Source: Bacillota bacterium (GTDB lineage Bacteria; Bacillota; Clostridia; Clostridiales; Clostridiaceae). From it: a stretch of DNA of 64,000 nt. Both the position numbers and the translations under genes were made by a program. Below are positions 20,909 to 30,986 of this stretch, in pieces. Below the pieces are notes generated by a model that did not search any database, was not told the DNA's origin, and saw only the letters and a list, made by a program, of their open reading frames with translations. Each line of letters starts with the position of its first letter. The stretch's first letter is position 1. The stretch covers positions 20,401 through 84,400 of the forward strand of contig JAJXWH010000021.1 in assembly GCA_021781745.1 (NCBI GenBank). The letters are read 5' to 3'.

Positions 20909-21736
20909 CTAATATAATTTTTTCAATTCGGTTTCATCAATTTTAAAAGTGTGCTTTTCTTCTGGAAATGTTCCTTCTTCTACTTCCCTAACATAGGAAG
21001 AAATAGCTTCCCTCATAACTGAACCTATATTCGCATATTGCTTTACAAACTTTGGAACAAAATCATTAAACATTCCTAGCATATCTTGATAAACCAATAC
21101 TTGGCCATCACAATATTTTCCTGCACCAATTCCTATAGTTGGAACTGATACTGAATTTGTAATAAGCTCAGCTACCTTCTCTGGAATTCCTTCGAGTACA
21201 ATTGAAAATACACCTGCTTTTTCTAATAGAACGGCATCTTCTATCAATTGTTTAGCAGCCGACTGATCTTTACCTTGTACCTTAAAGCCTCCAAAAGCAT
21301 TAACAGATTGTGGCGTTAACCCTAAGTGACCCATTACAGGAATTTGCGCATCTACAATTGCTTTGACCTGAGCTGCTACTTTTGCACCACCTTCAAGTTT
21401 AACAGCATTTGCTCCACCTTCCTTAATTAATCTTCCAGCATTTAATACTGCTTGTTCTATTGAAACATGATAAGATAAAAATGGCATATCGCTAACTATT
21501 AGTGCGTTTTTTGTACCTCTTTTAACAGCTTTTGTATGATAGATTATTTCATCCATTGTAACAGCTAAAGTATCTTCTTCTCCTTTAATAACCATTCCAA
21601 GGGAATCCCCTATTAAGATAGCATTTACTCCGCTTTCATCAATAATTTTTGCCATTGAATAATCATATGCTGTAAGCATACTTAATTTCTTTCCTTGCTC
21701 TTTAGCTTGTTTAAAAGTTAATACTGTATTTTTCAC
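20909..21736 (-). CDS. panB: 3-methyl-2-oxobutanoate hydroxymethyltransferase
   Basis: [49 protein letters not shown]. Confidence 0.97.
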   Translation of the reverse strand: MKNTVLTFKQAKEQGKKLSMLTAYDYSMAKIIDESGVNAILIGDSLGMVIKGEEDTLAVTMDEIIYHTKAVKRGTKNALIVSDMPFLSYHVSIEQAVLNAGRLIKEGGANAVKLEGGAKVAAQVKAIVDAQIPVMGHLGLTPQSVNAFGGFKVQGKDQSAAKQLIEDAVLLEKAGVFSIVLEGIPEKVAELITNSVSVPTIGIGAGKYCDGQVLVYQDMLGMFNDFVPKFVKQYANIGSVMREAISSYVREVEEGTFPEEKHTFKIDETELKKLY

Positions 21737-22638
21737 TACTCTACTCCTCCTAAAAGCTCATATATTTCTTTATGCTTTTTTGAATTACTTAGTAAGTTTT
21801 CAATTGCATTTTCCATTTTTATACCTTCAAATTCTTTTGTTTCTCTTAGAGCAACAAGCTTTATTAAATTTACAGATAGTATTTTGTAAAGATCTTTATC
21901 CTTTTCTTCTAAAGCACATAAATGCTTTTCTACTGTAGTAATATCACCTCTTGAAATTGGTCCTGTTAAAGAATTCACAAAACCCTTTGTATAAATACTA
22001 TCAATATTACCAATTATAAGAGGTTTAAGAGCATTTAGAGCTTCTGCTTCATTTAAACCAAGTTTTTTAAAGTAAGTTACTCCCATATCTAATAATGATA
22101 AAGCAAGGTTAGAAACAAAAACATTAGCTAAATGATAAATTGAAGAATCTTCTGCACTTCTAGCAAAATGCTTGTTCCCTAATCTTTTCATTAATTCTAA
22201 AAGAGCACAATTCTCAAAAATATCTCCTTCAATAGAAAAGTATATACTTTCTAATTCTTTTAAATTTGTATCTTTACTTGAAAACGCAAATATTGGATGT
22301 ATAGAATAGATCAGTGCACCAGAATGTTTGGCATTACATAATACATTTGATTTAAGTGAGCCACTAGTGTGACAAATAGATTTGTTATTTAGATCAAATT
22401 TTGATAATTCATTATCTATAATTGAAATTATATCATCAGGCGTTGTAATAAATAATATATTACTTTCATTAATAATATTTTGAATGTTATCATAAAATTT
22501 AGATTTAGTAATCTCAGCTGCTTGTTTGGTGTTTTCTTGATTTTTTCCATAAAAGCCACTTAATTTTATCCCTTTATGAGTAAAGTAGCGACCTAAACTT
22601 ACGCCTACCTTCCCAGGACCAATAAATCCAACTTTAAT
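21736..22638 (-). CDS. Rossmann-like / DUF2520 protein, candidate PanG-type ketopantoate reductase
   Basis: [15 protein letters not shown] Rossmann motif; first gene of the pan operon. ATT at 22636-22638 lies 7 nt after GGAGG, better placed than the upstream ATGs used by the 22773 ORF. Confidence 0.75.
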   Translation of the reverse strand: MKVGFIGPGKVGVSLGRYFTHKGIKLSGFYGKNQENTKQAAEITKSKFYDNIQNIINESNILFITTPDDIISIIDNELSKFDLNNKSICHTSGSLKSNVLCNAKHSGALIYSIHPIFAFSSKDTNLKELESIYFSIEGDIFENCALLELMKRLGNKHFARSAEDSSIYHLANVFVSNLALSLLDMGVTYFKKLGLNEAEALNALKPLIIGNIDSIYTKGFVNSLTGPISRGDITTVEKHLCALEEKDKDLYKILSVNLIKLVALRETKEFEGIKMENAIENLLSNSKKHKEIYELLGGVE

Positions 22639-22956
22639 AGTATCACCTCCATATACGTGATACAACATCCTAACTTCAATCTCATTCATATAGATATGAG
22701 TTGTATTATAATTCTTAATGCTAAAAATATCGGTGTAATTCTCTTTCGATACTACCCATAGATATTCTATCATTTTGTTTTTAATTTAACAATAAAAACA
22801 TAAAAATTTTAATATGTATTTTAAATTAAATTTGTAAACATAAAGCAGTAATACTTTATGAAGGAAGAATTGAATGTAACTTGCTTATCTAATAAAATAA
22901 AAGAAGCTTTGAAATATATAACTTCTATCATTATTACTTCACGCTCCTTATTATGC

Positions 22957-23586
22957 TTATATTTCTTCAGTTAAACTAACAATTCCTTTCATAAGATAAG
23001 GCAGATTCTTTTGAACTTTTTCGTCATCCCAATTCCACCATTTCAGTTCCACTAATTTGGCTATTACCTCTTCAGAAAAGCGCTTTCTGATTTCTTTTGC
23101 AGGTGTTCCTCCTACAATTGTATAAGGAGCAACATCTTTAGTTGCAACTGCTCTTGTTCCTATTATTGCACCATCTCCTATTTGAACCCCTTGCATGATT
23201 ACTGCTTCATAACCAATCCAAACATCATTTCCTATTATGATATCACCATTATTGTCCCAGGCATCGGTAATATCTGCACTATTTAACTCCCATTCTTCAT
23301 AAAATATTGGAAATGGATAAGTTGAAAGTGACGCCATCTTATGGTTGCCAGATGTAAACATAAATTTTGCTCCACAAGCTATAGAACAATACTTACCAAT
23401 GATTAACTTCTCGCTATTTACAGGAAAGTGATATAATACATTATTATTTTGAAATTTTGTTGGATCATTAACAAAATCATTATACATGGTATAATCTCCA
23501 ACTATGATATTAGGATCTGTAATTACTGGTTTTAAATATATTGTTTCTTTATCACCTGTTCTTGGATAAACTTTTTTACTATTCAT
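22957..23586 (-). CDS. CatB/Vat-family xenobiotic acetyltransferase (left-handed beta-helix)
   Basis: IIGKYCSIACGAKFMFTSGNHKMASLSTYPFPIF, IIGNDVWIGYEAVIMQGVQIGDGAIIGTRAVATKDV. Confidence 0.9.
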   Translation of the reverse strand: MNSKKVYPRTGDKETIYLKPVITDPNIIVGDYTMYNDFVNDPTKFQNNNVLYHFPVNSEKLIIGKYCSIACGAKFMFTSGNHKMASLSTYPFPIFYEEWELNSADITDAWDNNGDIIIGNDVWIGYEAVIMQGVQIGDGAIIGTRAVATKDVAPYTIVGGTPAKEIRKRFSEEVIAKLVELKWWNWDDEKVQKNLPYLMKGIVSLTEEI

Positions 23587-23911
23587 ATTTCCTCCTTTAT
23601 ATCCTTTTTCTTAATAATAATCATAATTTTCTTAACTAATTTACTTCTTTAGCATCTCATAATTAAATTATAATCCTATCATTTTCAATTTATCTAGTTT
23701 ACAAACAATTCTGTAATAAAGTTGTCCTATAATTACAACATCACTCAAATATAAAAAATAATAATTTTATAACATAAACAACTTCTAAGTTATATTAATA
23801 CTCTCAACATAAACATCTATCAAAAGGAATAAAATCGCTAAAATAGTAAACGATAAGTTTAAGGCAATTTTTTAATAAAAATAATCAACCAAGATTATAG
23901 GAGGAATAATA

Positions 23912-24445
23912 GTGCCAAAAAAAGTAATTCGTTTAATAATATTTATAATACTTATAACAGTATCTATGAGTGATATAGCGTATGCACAAATCCCGACTAA
24001 ACCTACACCTTATGGTCCAAGGATATCAGATCTTCAAAATAAAGAAGATATTTTAAGTAGCTTGGAACAAATTAAAACGATACGCGCTAATTTAGTCGTG
24101 ATTAATGTGAAATCAGATACACCAGTTGAACAATTAAAAACTATAGATACCAATTTGCAACGTGACATTGATCAACTTCGAGTTATTAGAGGAAATTTAG
24201 TAAATCATGCTGATAAATATGCAAATTCAATTTCTGATGTATTTTTTGCAGAACAAATTGTTATTATAGCCAATTGCTACATTGTAAGCCTAAAACATCA
24301 ACAATTATTAATAAGATCATTAGAAAACAATGTTGGAGAGGCCTCAACACTATTTTATTCAACTTATATGATACCAATATACTATTACCTTACTTTAGGC
24401 GATGAACAGATAGCCTATACTCAAACATACACTGTAGTTTCTTGA
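23912..24445 (+). CDS. Secreted hypothetical protein
   Basis: Signal-peptide-like N-terminus, strong RBS AGGAGG, open frame of 177 aa. Confidence 0.7.
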   Translation: MPKKVIRLIIFIILITVSMSDIAYAQIPTKPTPYGPRISDLQNKEDILSSLEQIKTIRANLVVINVKSDTPVEQLKTIDTNLQRDIDQLRVIRGNLVNHADKYANSISDVFFAEQIVIIANCYIVSLKHQQLLIRSLENNVGEASTLFYSTYMIPIYYYLTLGDEQIAYTQTYTVVS

Positions 24446-24599
24446 TAAATCTAAATTTAAAATTGTAAACAAAAATGATTTGCTTAAGTTTTTTACTCCT
24501 TAGTTACCAAATGTAAAAATAATGATACATCAGAAAAGAAAAATCCCCTAAAGAAAATCCTTAATAATATCTATCGTTATTATAGAAGCCCAAACGCTT

Positions 24600-24637
24600 A
24601 ACAGCTCCAAGGTCAATGTATCCTTGGAGCTGTTATT
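24600..24637. terminator. Intrinsic terminator hairpin
   Basis: ACAGCTCCAAGG...CCTTGGAGCTGT inverted repeat followed by T-rich sequence. Confidence 0.75.
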
Positions 24638-24705
24638 ATCAAACTCTTAATTAATCTATCGATTTTCACGATAATACAATTTCTCCATTTCTATGGAAAA
24701 ATATC

Positions 24706-25053
24706 TTATTTGCATGTATTTTTAGCTTTAATTAAATTAGAATAACTAATTGCCCATTCACATAAATCAGTTAGAACTGGCAACAGACTTCTACCATAAT
24801 CAGTAAGGGAATATTCCACTTTAGGTGGAACTTGATTATAAATAACCCTATTAATTAACTCATCTTCTTCTAGTGATCTAAGTTGTTGCGTTAACATTTT
24901 TTGTGTAATATTAGGCAAACTTCTTTTCAACTCATTAAAACGCATAGTTTTTTTACCTAACTGCCATATAATTATAGGCTTCCATTTACCTCCTAAAATA
25001 TCTAATGTTAATTCCATAGAGCAGTTATATTCAATTCCTTTAAACTTCACCAT
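24706..25053 (-). CDS. HxlR-family transcriptional regulator
   Basis: ILGGKWKPIIIWQLGKKTMRFNELKRSLPNITQKMLTQQLRSLEEDELI. Confidence 0.95.
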   Translation of the reverse strand: MVKFKGIEYNCSMELTLDILGGKWKPIIIWQLGKKTMRFNELKRSLPNITQKMLTQQLRSLEEDELINRVIYNQVPPKVEYSLTDYGRSLLPVLTDLCEWAISYSNLIKAKNTCK

Positions 25054-25099
25054 TTACAACTCCTTCTTATACTCAAGCAATTCTATATAGTATACAATT

Positions 25100-25128
25100 A
25101 GTAACCACGTTCCTAGAAAGTGCGTACT
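25100..25128. promoter_or_regulatory. Imperfect inverted repeat, candidate HxlR operator
   Basis: AGTAACCAC-N11-GTGCGTACT (7 of 9 arm pairs) in the divergent hxlR/nitroreductase intergenic region. Confidence 0.4.
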
Positions 25129-25217
25129 TGATAATATTAGCATACTAATATAAATTATATTACATCATAGAAACTTGAATATAAAGTATATATTAACAAA
25201 ACTAGGAGTGATATTTA

Positions 25218-26030
25218 ATGGATTTAATTAATGTAAACAAGTCAAAATGTATTAAATGTGGAATTTGTTCAAAAGTATGCCCAACTGGAGTTTTATCAAT
25301 AGACGAAACCGGTCCTAATACTAGTAATGCAAAGAACTGTATTGCCTGTGGCCAATGTGTTGCTGTATGTCCCCACGGAGCATTGGATAATATAAAAACT
25401 CCTTTAGCTGATCAAATTGTTATAGAAAACTTCCCCGTTATAGATTCAAAAACTGCAGAAAATTTTCTTAGATCCCGCCGTTCAATACGTTGTTTTAAGG
25501 ATGCACACGTGCCTAGAGAAAAATTATTACAAATAATCAATATTGCACATTATGCGCCTACTGCTAGTAACAGCCAAGGTGTTTCTTATATAATAGTTGA
25601 AAACAAAAAAATATCAGAAAAAGCTATAGAAATTATTTATGAATGGATGGAAAGTAAGCTTTCATTACATTGGAGTTTTACAAGGCATGTCCAAACTCAC
25701 AAGACTACAGGAATGGATACAATATTACGTAATGCTCCACACCTTATTATTGCAACGGCTCCAAAAGACTTTAAAAATGGACGAGAAAACACTATATCTC
25801 AGCTTACTTATGCTGAACTATATGCAACTACTATTGGACTTGGTTCTTGTTGGGCTGGATTATTTGAATTTTGCGCATTTTCTAACTACGCTCCACTACT
25901 CTCTCTGCTTAATATACCTGAAGACAAAATTGTAACAGGTGCTATTATGGTTGGGTATCCAAAGTATAAATATAAGAAACTAGTAGACAGAAATCCATTG
26001 GATGTGATATTTATTAACCAAGAGATTTGA
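25218..26030 (+). CDS. Nitroreductase with N-terminal 2[4Fe-4S] ferredoxin domain
   Basis: CIKCGICSKVCPTG and CIACGQCVAVCPHG; RSRRSIRCFKDAHVPREKLLQII nitroreductase motif. Confidence 0.93.
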   Translation: MDLINVNKSKCIKCGICSKVCPTGVLSIDETGPNTSNAKNCIACGQCVAVCPHGALDNIKTPLADQIVIENFPVIDSKTAENFLRSRRSIRCFKDAHVPREKLLQIINIAHYAPTASNSQGVSYIIVENKKISEKAIEIIYEWMESKLSLHWSFTRHVQTHKTTGMDTILRNAPHLIIATAPKDFKNGRENTISQLTYAELYATTIGLGSCWAGLFEFCAFSNYAPLLSLLNIPEDKIVTGAIMVGYPKYKYKKLVDRNPLDVIFINQEI

Positions 26031-26442
26031 ATTACCAATAATTTTTGCAGAAGACATTACTTAACTGGTACCGTCAATGTACATGCCCTCACCTTTCAAC
26101 AATCCTTGTCATTATATAGTGAGGCCAAGTTCCAGGCGTCCATTTTTTTGTATATGCATCACTTTTCTTCAAATCATATAATTAAACCACCAGTATGCCC
26201 TCTCCATAATCTTTAATTTAACGTATTTTCCTATATTTTATTATATTCTGATACTAGATAAAATCAGCGTTTGAGTACAATTGGTATTTTATTGTAACTT
26301 ATTATATTTTTGCGTTAAGGGAAAATACAAGGAAAAAAATAACAATAAGGTAATAGGTGTAGTCCTATACTGTATGCCTTTATAAATCTAAAATATGATA
26401 CTTTACCCAAAAAGCTCTTTGCATAATCTTTATCATCAATTA

Positions 26443-26525
26443 ATAAACTTAATACCATAATATCAACTAAGCTTGGAGTTGCTCTAGATGCAGCTTCTAG
26501 TGATAATTCTAATAAAGTAGCTTGA
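26443..26525 (+). pseudogene. C-terminal remnant (...INKLNTIISTKLGVALDAASSDNSNKVA*), copy 1
   Basis: Open frame ending at TGA 26523-26525; resembles the 27798-27869 tail; upstream frame has a stop. Confidence 0.5.
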
Positions 26526-26527
26526 AT

Positions 26528-26564
26528 AAAGGCGATAAACGTTTTAAAAGTGTTTATCGCCTTT
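26528..26564. terminator. Terminator between the remnant and the APH pseudogene
   Basis: AAAGGCGATAAAC...GTTTATCGCCTTT perfect 13-bp inverted repeat. Confidence 0.8.
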
Positions 26565-26571
26565 AAATTAT

Positions 26572-27543
26572 TTATTCAATTCCTATGAAATTTAGTACTT
26601 GTTTAGAATTGTATTTAATCATATCATTAACATCATTCATATCTGGATATGATTTTTCCTTGAGCTCTAATGCACCTGAGAGACATGAAATATGCAAATG
26701 CATCTTATAAAATTTTAATCTGTCTAAATCAAGATTATCTTCATTAAAATATTTGTAGCACTCACCAAATCTAAATTGTAAAAAACTATGCTCATATTCT
26801 GCATCAAAAAACATAGCACTCTCTATATCTATTAAGTAAGTATGAAGATTTTCATCTACAAAAACATGATTAGGCCCTAATTCCCCGTGTATAAATGTAT
26901 AGTCATTTCGAGGCTTTACATTGTCATATAATTCTCGTATTTTGTTAATTAGCATAATCTTATTTTTTAGTATTCCTTCATGAAATCTTGAAGAATATTC
27001 AATTCATTTTATGCTTCTTATTAATAATATTTCTTCACTTCTACTACCTAATGCTCTTTCAGCTTTAAGATTTCCATAAAACTTATTTTTGATAGAATGC
27101 ATTTTCTTAATGTTCTCATTTAAATCAGTAAATACTTTATATTTAGTCTCTTCATCAGCATAAAAATATTTTTCAATGTCTCCGCCTGCTGTATATTCAA
27201 CTAGTGCAAAATCAAATGAGTAATCTTTCTTACTTCTGTCTATATAATAAATTTTTGGTGTCCTAATTCCATTTTGTGTGAGGAATTTATTGTTTAATTC
27301 AAATAAATCCGCCCCACTTGATTCAAATATATCATTATCATTTATTTTACAATTAAAATAATTCATAGAATTATCCCAAATATAAAGAATAGAGAAAAAG
27401 CCTTTATTGCACTCGATTTTATATGTTACTTTCTGTGCACCTCCATAAAGTCTAATAATCTTAAGTATTTTATAGTCTTGACCTAAGCTTTTACATAAAA
27501 TCTTTTGTAAATATACTACTTCTATATGATAATCTTTATTCAT
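26572..27543 (-). pseudogene. Aminoglycoside phosphotransferase-like (APH/choline kinase fold) gene broken by one in-frame TGA
   Basis: ORFs 27004-27543 and 26572-26955 are in the same frame, separated by TGA at 27004-27006 and 16 sense codons (IEYSSRFHEGILKNKI). TFIHGELGPNHVFVDENLHTYLIDIES is an APH catalytic/metal motif. Confidence 0.8.
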
Positions 27544-27797
27544 TTAGTTTATCTCCTTACAATTGATATCTTTTCTATAATCAAATGTACTCGCGAGTTA
27601 TTCTGATAATAAAATTTTATCATTTTATACATATATTACTAGACTTATAATTTCCAATGTGTTATCATAATGTCATAAGTTTTTTAAAAATCACTAGAGA
27701 ATTTCTAGTGATTTTTTGCTTTTCAATAACTTATTTTTATTAACTTATTTTATGCCCTTAACTTTTCCAATAATTCTATTAATAATACTCTTTGGAT

Positions 27798-27869
27798 AAA
27801 TTAAGTACAATAATACCAACAAAGCTCGGAGTTGTTATAGATAATGATAATTCTGACAAAGTGGCGTGA
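27798..27869 (+). pseudogene. C-terminal remnant (...KLSTIIPTKLGVVIDNDNSDKVA*), copy 2
   Basis: Same peptide pattern as 26443-26525, followed by a similar terminator. Confidence 0.5.
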
Positions 27870-27871
27870 GA

Positions 27872-27911
27872 AAAGGCTATAAACATTAATTTTTCAATGT
27901 TTATAGCCTTT
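27872..27911. terminator. Terminator between remnant copy 2 and the transglutaminase-like pseudogene
   Basis: AAAGGCTATAAACATT...AATGTTTATAGCCTTT perfect 16-bp inverted repeat. Confidence 0.8.
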
Positions 27912-28023
27912 AAACTTTTTATGCTTTTCATTTTACAAATTGAATTATTAACTTGTATACATTAACTAAGCATTTAAATTTTAAGTTAAATTACTGGTTG
28001 GTGCAAAAGTTGAATATTGCTAA

Positions 28024-28635
28024 CTAATATAAAGATGTAGGAAGTTTGCATTCTATCATTTCCATACAATTTGTATTGTTCTCTAATGTGCCCGTTATAA
28101 TTTTAATATGATTTGCAAATATGGTTGGATAATCAATTTCATCATATTCTGCACGAATTAGAAATGCAAGTTGTTCTTTATCTATAGAAAATTGAGGTAT
28201 CTTGCCATTTATGCTTCTATGGGCGTCTATTCGAATCCATTTGTTTATTGATGAAAGAAAAACCGCATTTAGAGCGTGTATGGCATATCTTATTCCTGGA
28301 GTGTCGTCTAAAGATACTCTTTAATAACAAAAGCCCGTTGGAATACCTTGGAATCTCAATAATGAAGCTAATAACATTGACTTTGCATAACAGATACCTT
28401 CTTTATACATTAATACTTCTGAAGCTGTTCTTGTGACCCTCTCACCTTTAATATCGCAAAAATGTGAAATTTCGTCTCGTAAATATTCAAAAGCAATTCT
28501 AACCTTTTCAATTTCGTCCATATTCCTATGAAACAATTCCTTAATCTTGTCCCGAATAATTTTTTTATCAAAATCTACATATTTGCTTGCTACTAAATAG
28601 TTTGATAAATCTTCATGCTCCAATATTAAATTCAT
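28024..28635 (-). pseudogene. Transglutaminase-like protein gene broken by one in-frame TAA
   Basis: MNLILEHEDLSNYL...YKEGICYAKSMLLASLLRFQGIPTGFCY, TAA at 28321-28323, then the same frame continues RVSLDDTPGIRYAIHALNAVFLSSINKWIRIDAHRSINGKIPQFSIDKEQLAFLIRAEYDEIDYPTIFANHIKIITGTLENNTNCMEMIECKLPTSLY*. Confidence 0.85.
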
Positions 28636-28743
28636 TCATGTACCCCCATCTAAAAATAATCTCTACTTCACATCAATTTACAATGCTATATATTTTTTTA
28701 ACTTTTACACCTCTTAAAACAAGCGAACTATATCATAAAAATG

Positions 28744-29172
28744 TTAATAAGTAATAATAACCTTGCAACTCTCATCTCCCCATGCAATAGCTTCTTCTAA
28801 GACTACATCTACATCTTTCCCAATCACCTTTTCAAAAACCTCTTTTGCCCAGCCACGTGTACACATACAATATGAGTTTGATTCAACATGCTTTCTATTT
28901 GGACAATTGCACTGTTTATATACAATTGTAATGGTATTCCCTTCTTTTCTTAACCTTCCTTCACAAAATCCTTTATTCATTTTCTCAATTATTATATCAA
29001 CACTATCAGTATCTCCAAGAGATTTAATAATTTCTTCCACTTCTTTCATTGCCCCACATTCATTTGCACAAATACGTCCACAATTTTCAATAACTTTTTC
29101 GCTTAATTCCTTACCCAATTCTTTTTCAAGTGTATCTACCAAGTTGTTTGTCCAAGATTTTAAAAATTCCAT
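28744..29172 (-). CDS. Cysteine-containing hypothetical protein (possibly DUF6144-like)
   Basis: 142-aa ORF with conserved-looking Cys clusters (CGRICANECG, CNCPNRKH, YCMCTRGW). Confidence 0.7.
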   Translation of the reverse strand: MEFLKSWTNNLVDTLEKELGKELSEKVIENCGRICANECGAMKEVEEIIKSLGDTDSVDIIIEKMNKGFCEGRLRKEGNTITIVYKQCNCPNRKHVESNSYCMCTRGWAKEVFEKVIGKDVDVVLEEAIAWGDESCKVIITY

Positions 29173-29409
29173 AATGGCCTCCCATAAATGTAAATTGAAA
29201 ACAAATATCGTTATTTATATATTATATCAAGTTAAATATAACAACAGCGTGTCGTATTTTAATATCAAGTATCTTCACAATATGAGTTGTGTCGATGGTG
29301 ATCGATGTTGAGACCTAAAATAGCACATACTTACTATTACGTTTTATAAGAAGTGGGGGCAGCAGTAGTATGATTCAGTAAAAAAATCTACTTATAATTA
29401 TTACATAAC

Positions 29410-30945
29410 TCAAATTTTCGGCTTAAAACAAAAAAACTCCTTTTTATCATTTTTGCAAATTACCTGAGCCAAATTCCTTCCACTTAATAAAGCTGCTGGC
29501 AGTCCCCCACCTGGTACTAACCAATGCCCTGCCATATAAAAGTTTTTTAGTCCTGGTAAGGTATTTCTAACTGGCGAAGATGACAATAAATTATTTTGAG
29601 GCATCCATCCTTGCATGCTTCCCTTCCAATTCCCTGTGTATCTGTTAAAAGTAGCTGGTGTTGCAACATCAACAACTTCAAGTTTATCCTTTAGATTTCC
29701 AAATTTATTATCAAGTATATTTACTACTTTCTGTGCAATTGAATCTTTTATTTCTTTATAATTGCAATAATTGTTTTTACGAAGCTCAATCCAATAATCC
29801 GCATTTTTTGTAGTTAAGGTTACAGTAATAGTAGTTTTACCTTCTGGAGCCATAGTCCTATCATAATTATAAATATGAGCTTCCATTCTGTTATATTTAG
29901 ATCCATCCTCCAGTTTCAATTCTTCATCTAAAGGAAAACGAAGTAAATGTGGAGTTTCTTCAAACGCTCTTGAAACTCCAAGAGAAATTAGTAATGCTGA
30001 TTCGAACACCTCAAATGTTTTTTGATTTTTTAATGAAGTTATAACATTATCAGTATATTTACCTTCTAAAGCTTTAAAAACAGTGAAATTCCAATCAGCA
30101 GCTGAAATTACTGTATCTGCATGGACCACCACATTATCCTTAGTCTGAATACCAACTGCTGTGTTATTTTCAGTTATGACTTTACTAACCCCAATATTGA
30201 ACTTTATTTTACCTCCAAGCTTATAATATCTCTCTTCAAGACGTCTAGATAAAGCAAGTGAACCACCTACTGGATATCCTGCAGAGCCAGAACTAAAATA
30301 TGCTAACTGCATTGCTATAAACAATACTGAATACTCTTGTCCTTCATAAAGCAGTTCAAAAGCTTCTTTTAGAAATTTACTTTTAAACCTTTCTGAAAAA
30401 GTCATAGTTGTAATTTTATTCCATTTCAATAAGAACTTTATTACACGAATATATGTAATTAGCTTAATTCTATCAAAAACATTTCTCACTTCTGGTGCTT
30501 TTTCAATTAACGGAGGCAGGTTATATTTTTGTATAAACTTTATTGAATCAATAAATTCTTTTATTGGCATTCTATCTTCTGGAGATAAATCAAGAAGATA
30601 TCTCTCAAGTTTATCTACATTTGAGTATAAAGTAAATACTTTATTACCATACTTGTCTGTATTTTCTTTCAATTCAATAAAGACTCTCGTAGAATGATTT
30701 ACAAATTCCATTTCCTCTAACTCTAATAATTCTGACCAAAGTTTATAAAAGGCACTACCTTTATCTGATCCAACTAAATAGTGTATACATCCATCAAAAG
30801 TATAACTAGCTCTCTTCCAACTTGTACAAAGTCCCCCTGGAATGCTGTGTTTTTCATAAATTTCAGTTTCATATCCATTCATCTGCAAGTAACTCCCAAC
30901 AGCTAATCCTGCAAAACCTGCTCCAATAATTATAATCTTTTTCAT
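29410..30945 (-). CDS. NAD(P)/FAD-dependent oxidoreductase of the phytoene desaturase (CrtI)-like family
   Basis: IIIGAGFAGLAVGSYLQMNGYETEIYEKHSIPGGLCTSW; C-terminal AGHWLVPGGGLPAALLSGRNLAQ. Confidence 0.9.
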   Translation of the reverse strand: MKKIIIIGAGFAGLAVGSYLQMNGYETEIYEKHSIPGGLCTSWKRASYTFDGCIHYLVGSDKGSAFYKLWSELLELEEMEFVNHSTRVFIELKENTDKYGNKVFTLYSNVDKLERYLLDLSPEDRMPIKEFIDSIKFIQKYNLPPLIEKAPEVRNVFDRIKLITYIRVIKFLLKWNKITTMTFSERFKSKFLKEAFELLYEGQEYSVLFIAMQLAYFSSGSAGYPVGGSLALSRRLEERYYKLGGKIKFNIGVSKVITENNTAVGIQTKDNVVVHADTVISAADWNFTVFKALEGKYTDNVITSLKNQKTFEVFESALLISLGVSRAFEETPHLLRFPLDEELKLEDGSKYNRMEAHIYNYDRTMAPEGKTTITVTLTTKNADYWIELRKNNYCNYKEIKDSIAQKVVNILDNKFGNLKDKLEVVDVATPATFNRYTGNWKGSMQGWMPQNNLLSSSPVRNTLPGLKNFYMAGHWLVPGGGLPAALLSGRNLAQVICKNDKKEFFCFKPKI

Positions 30946-30986
30946 AACATCTTCCCTTCCCTATAATTCTTTACTCCTAACTACCC

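Noticed and set aside
23912-24445. Secreted 177-aa protein as a toxin or defence effector
   Set aside because: No motif or partner gene supports any function
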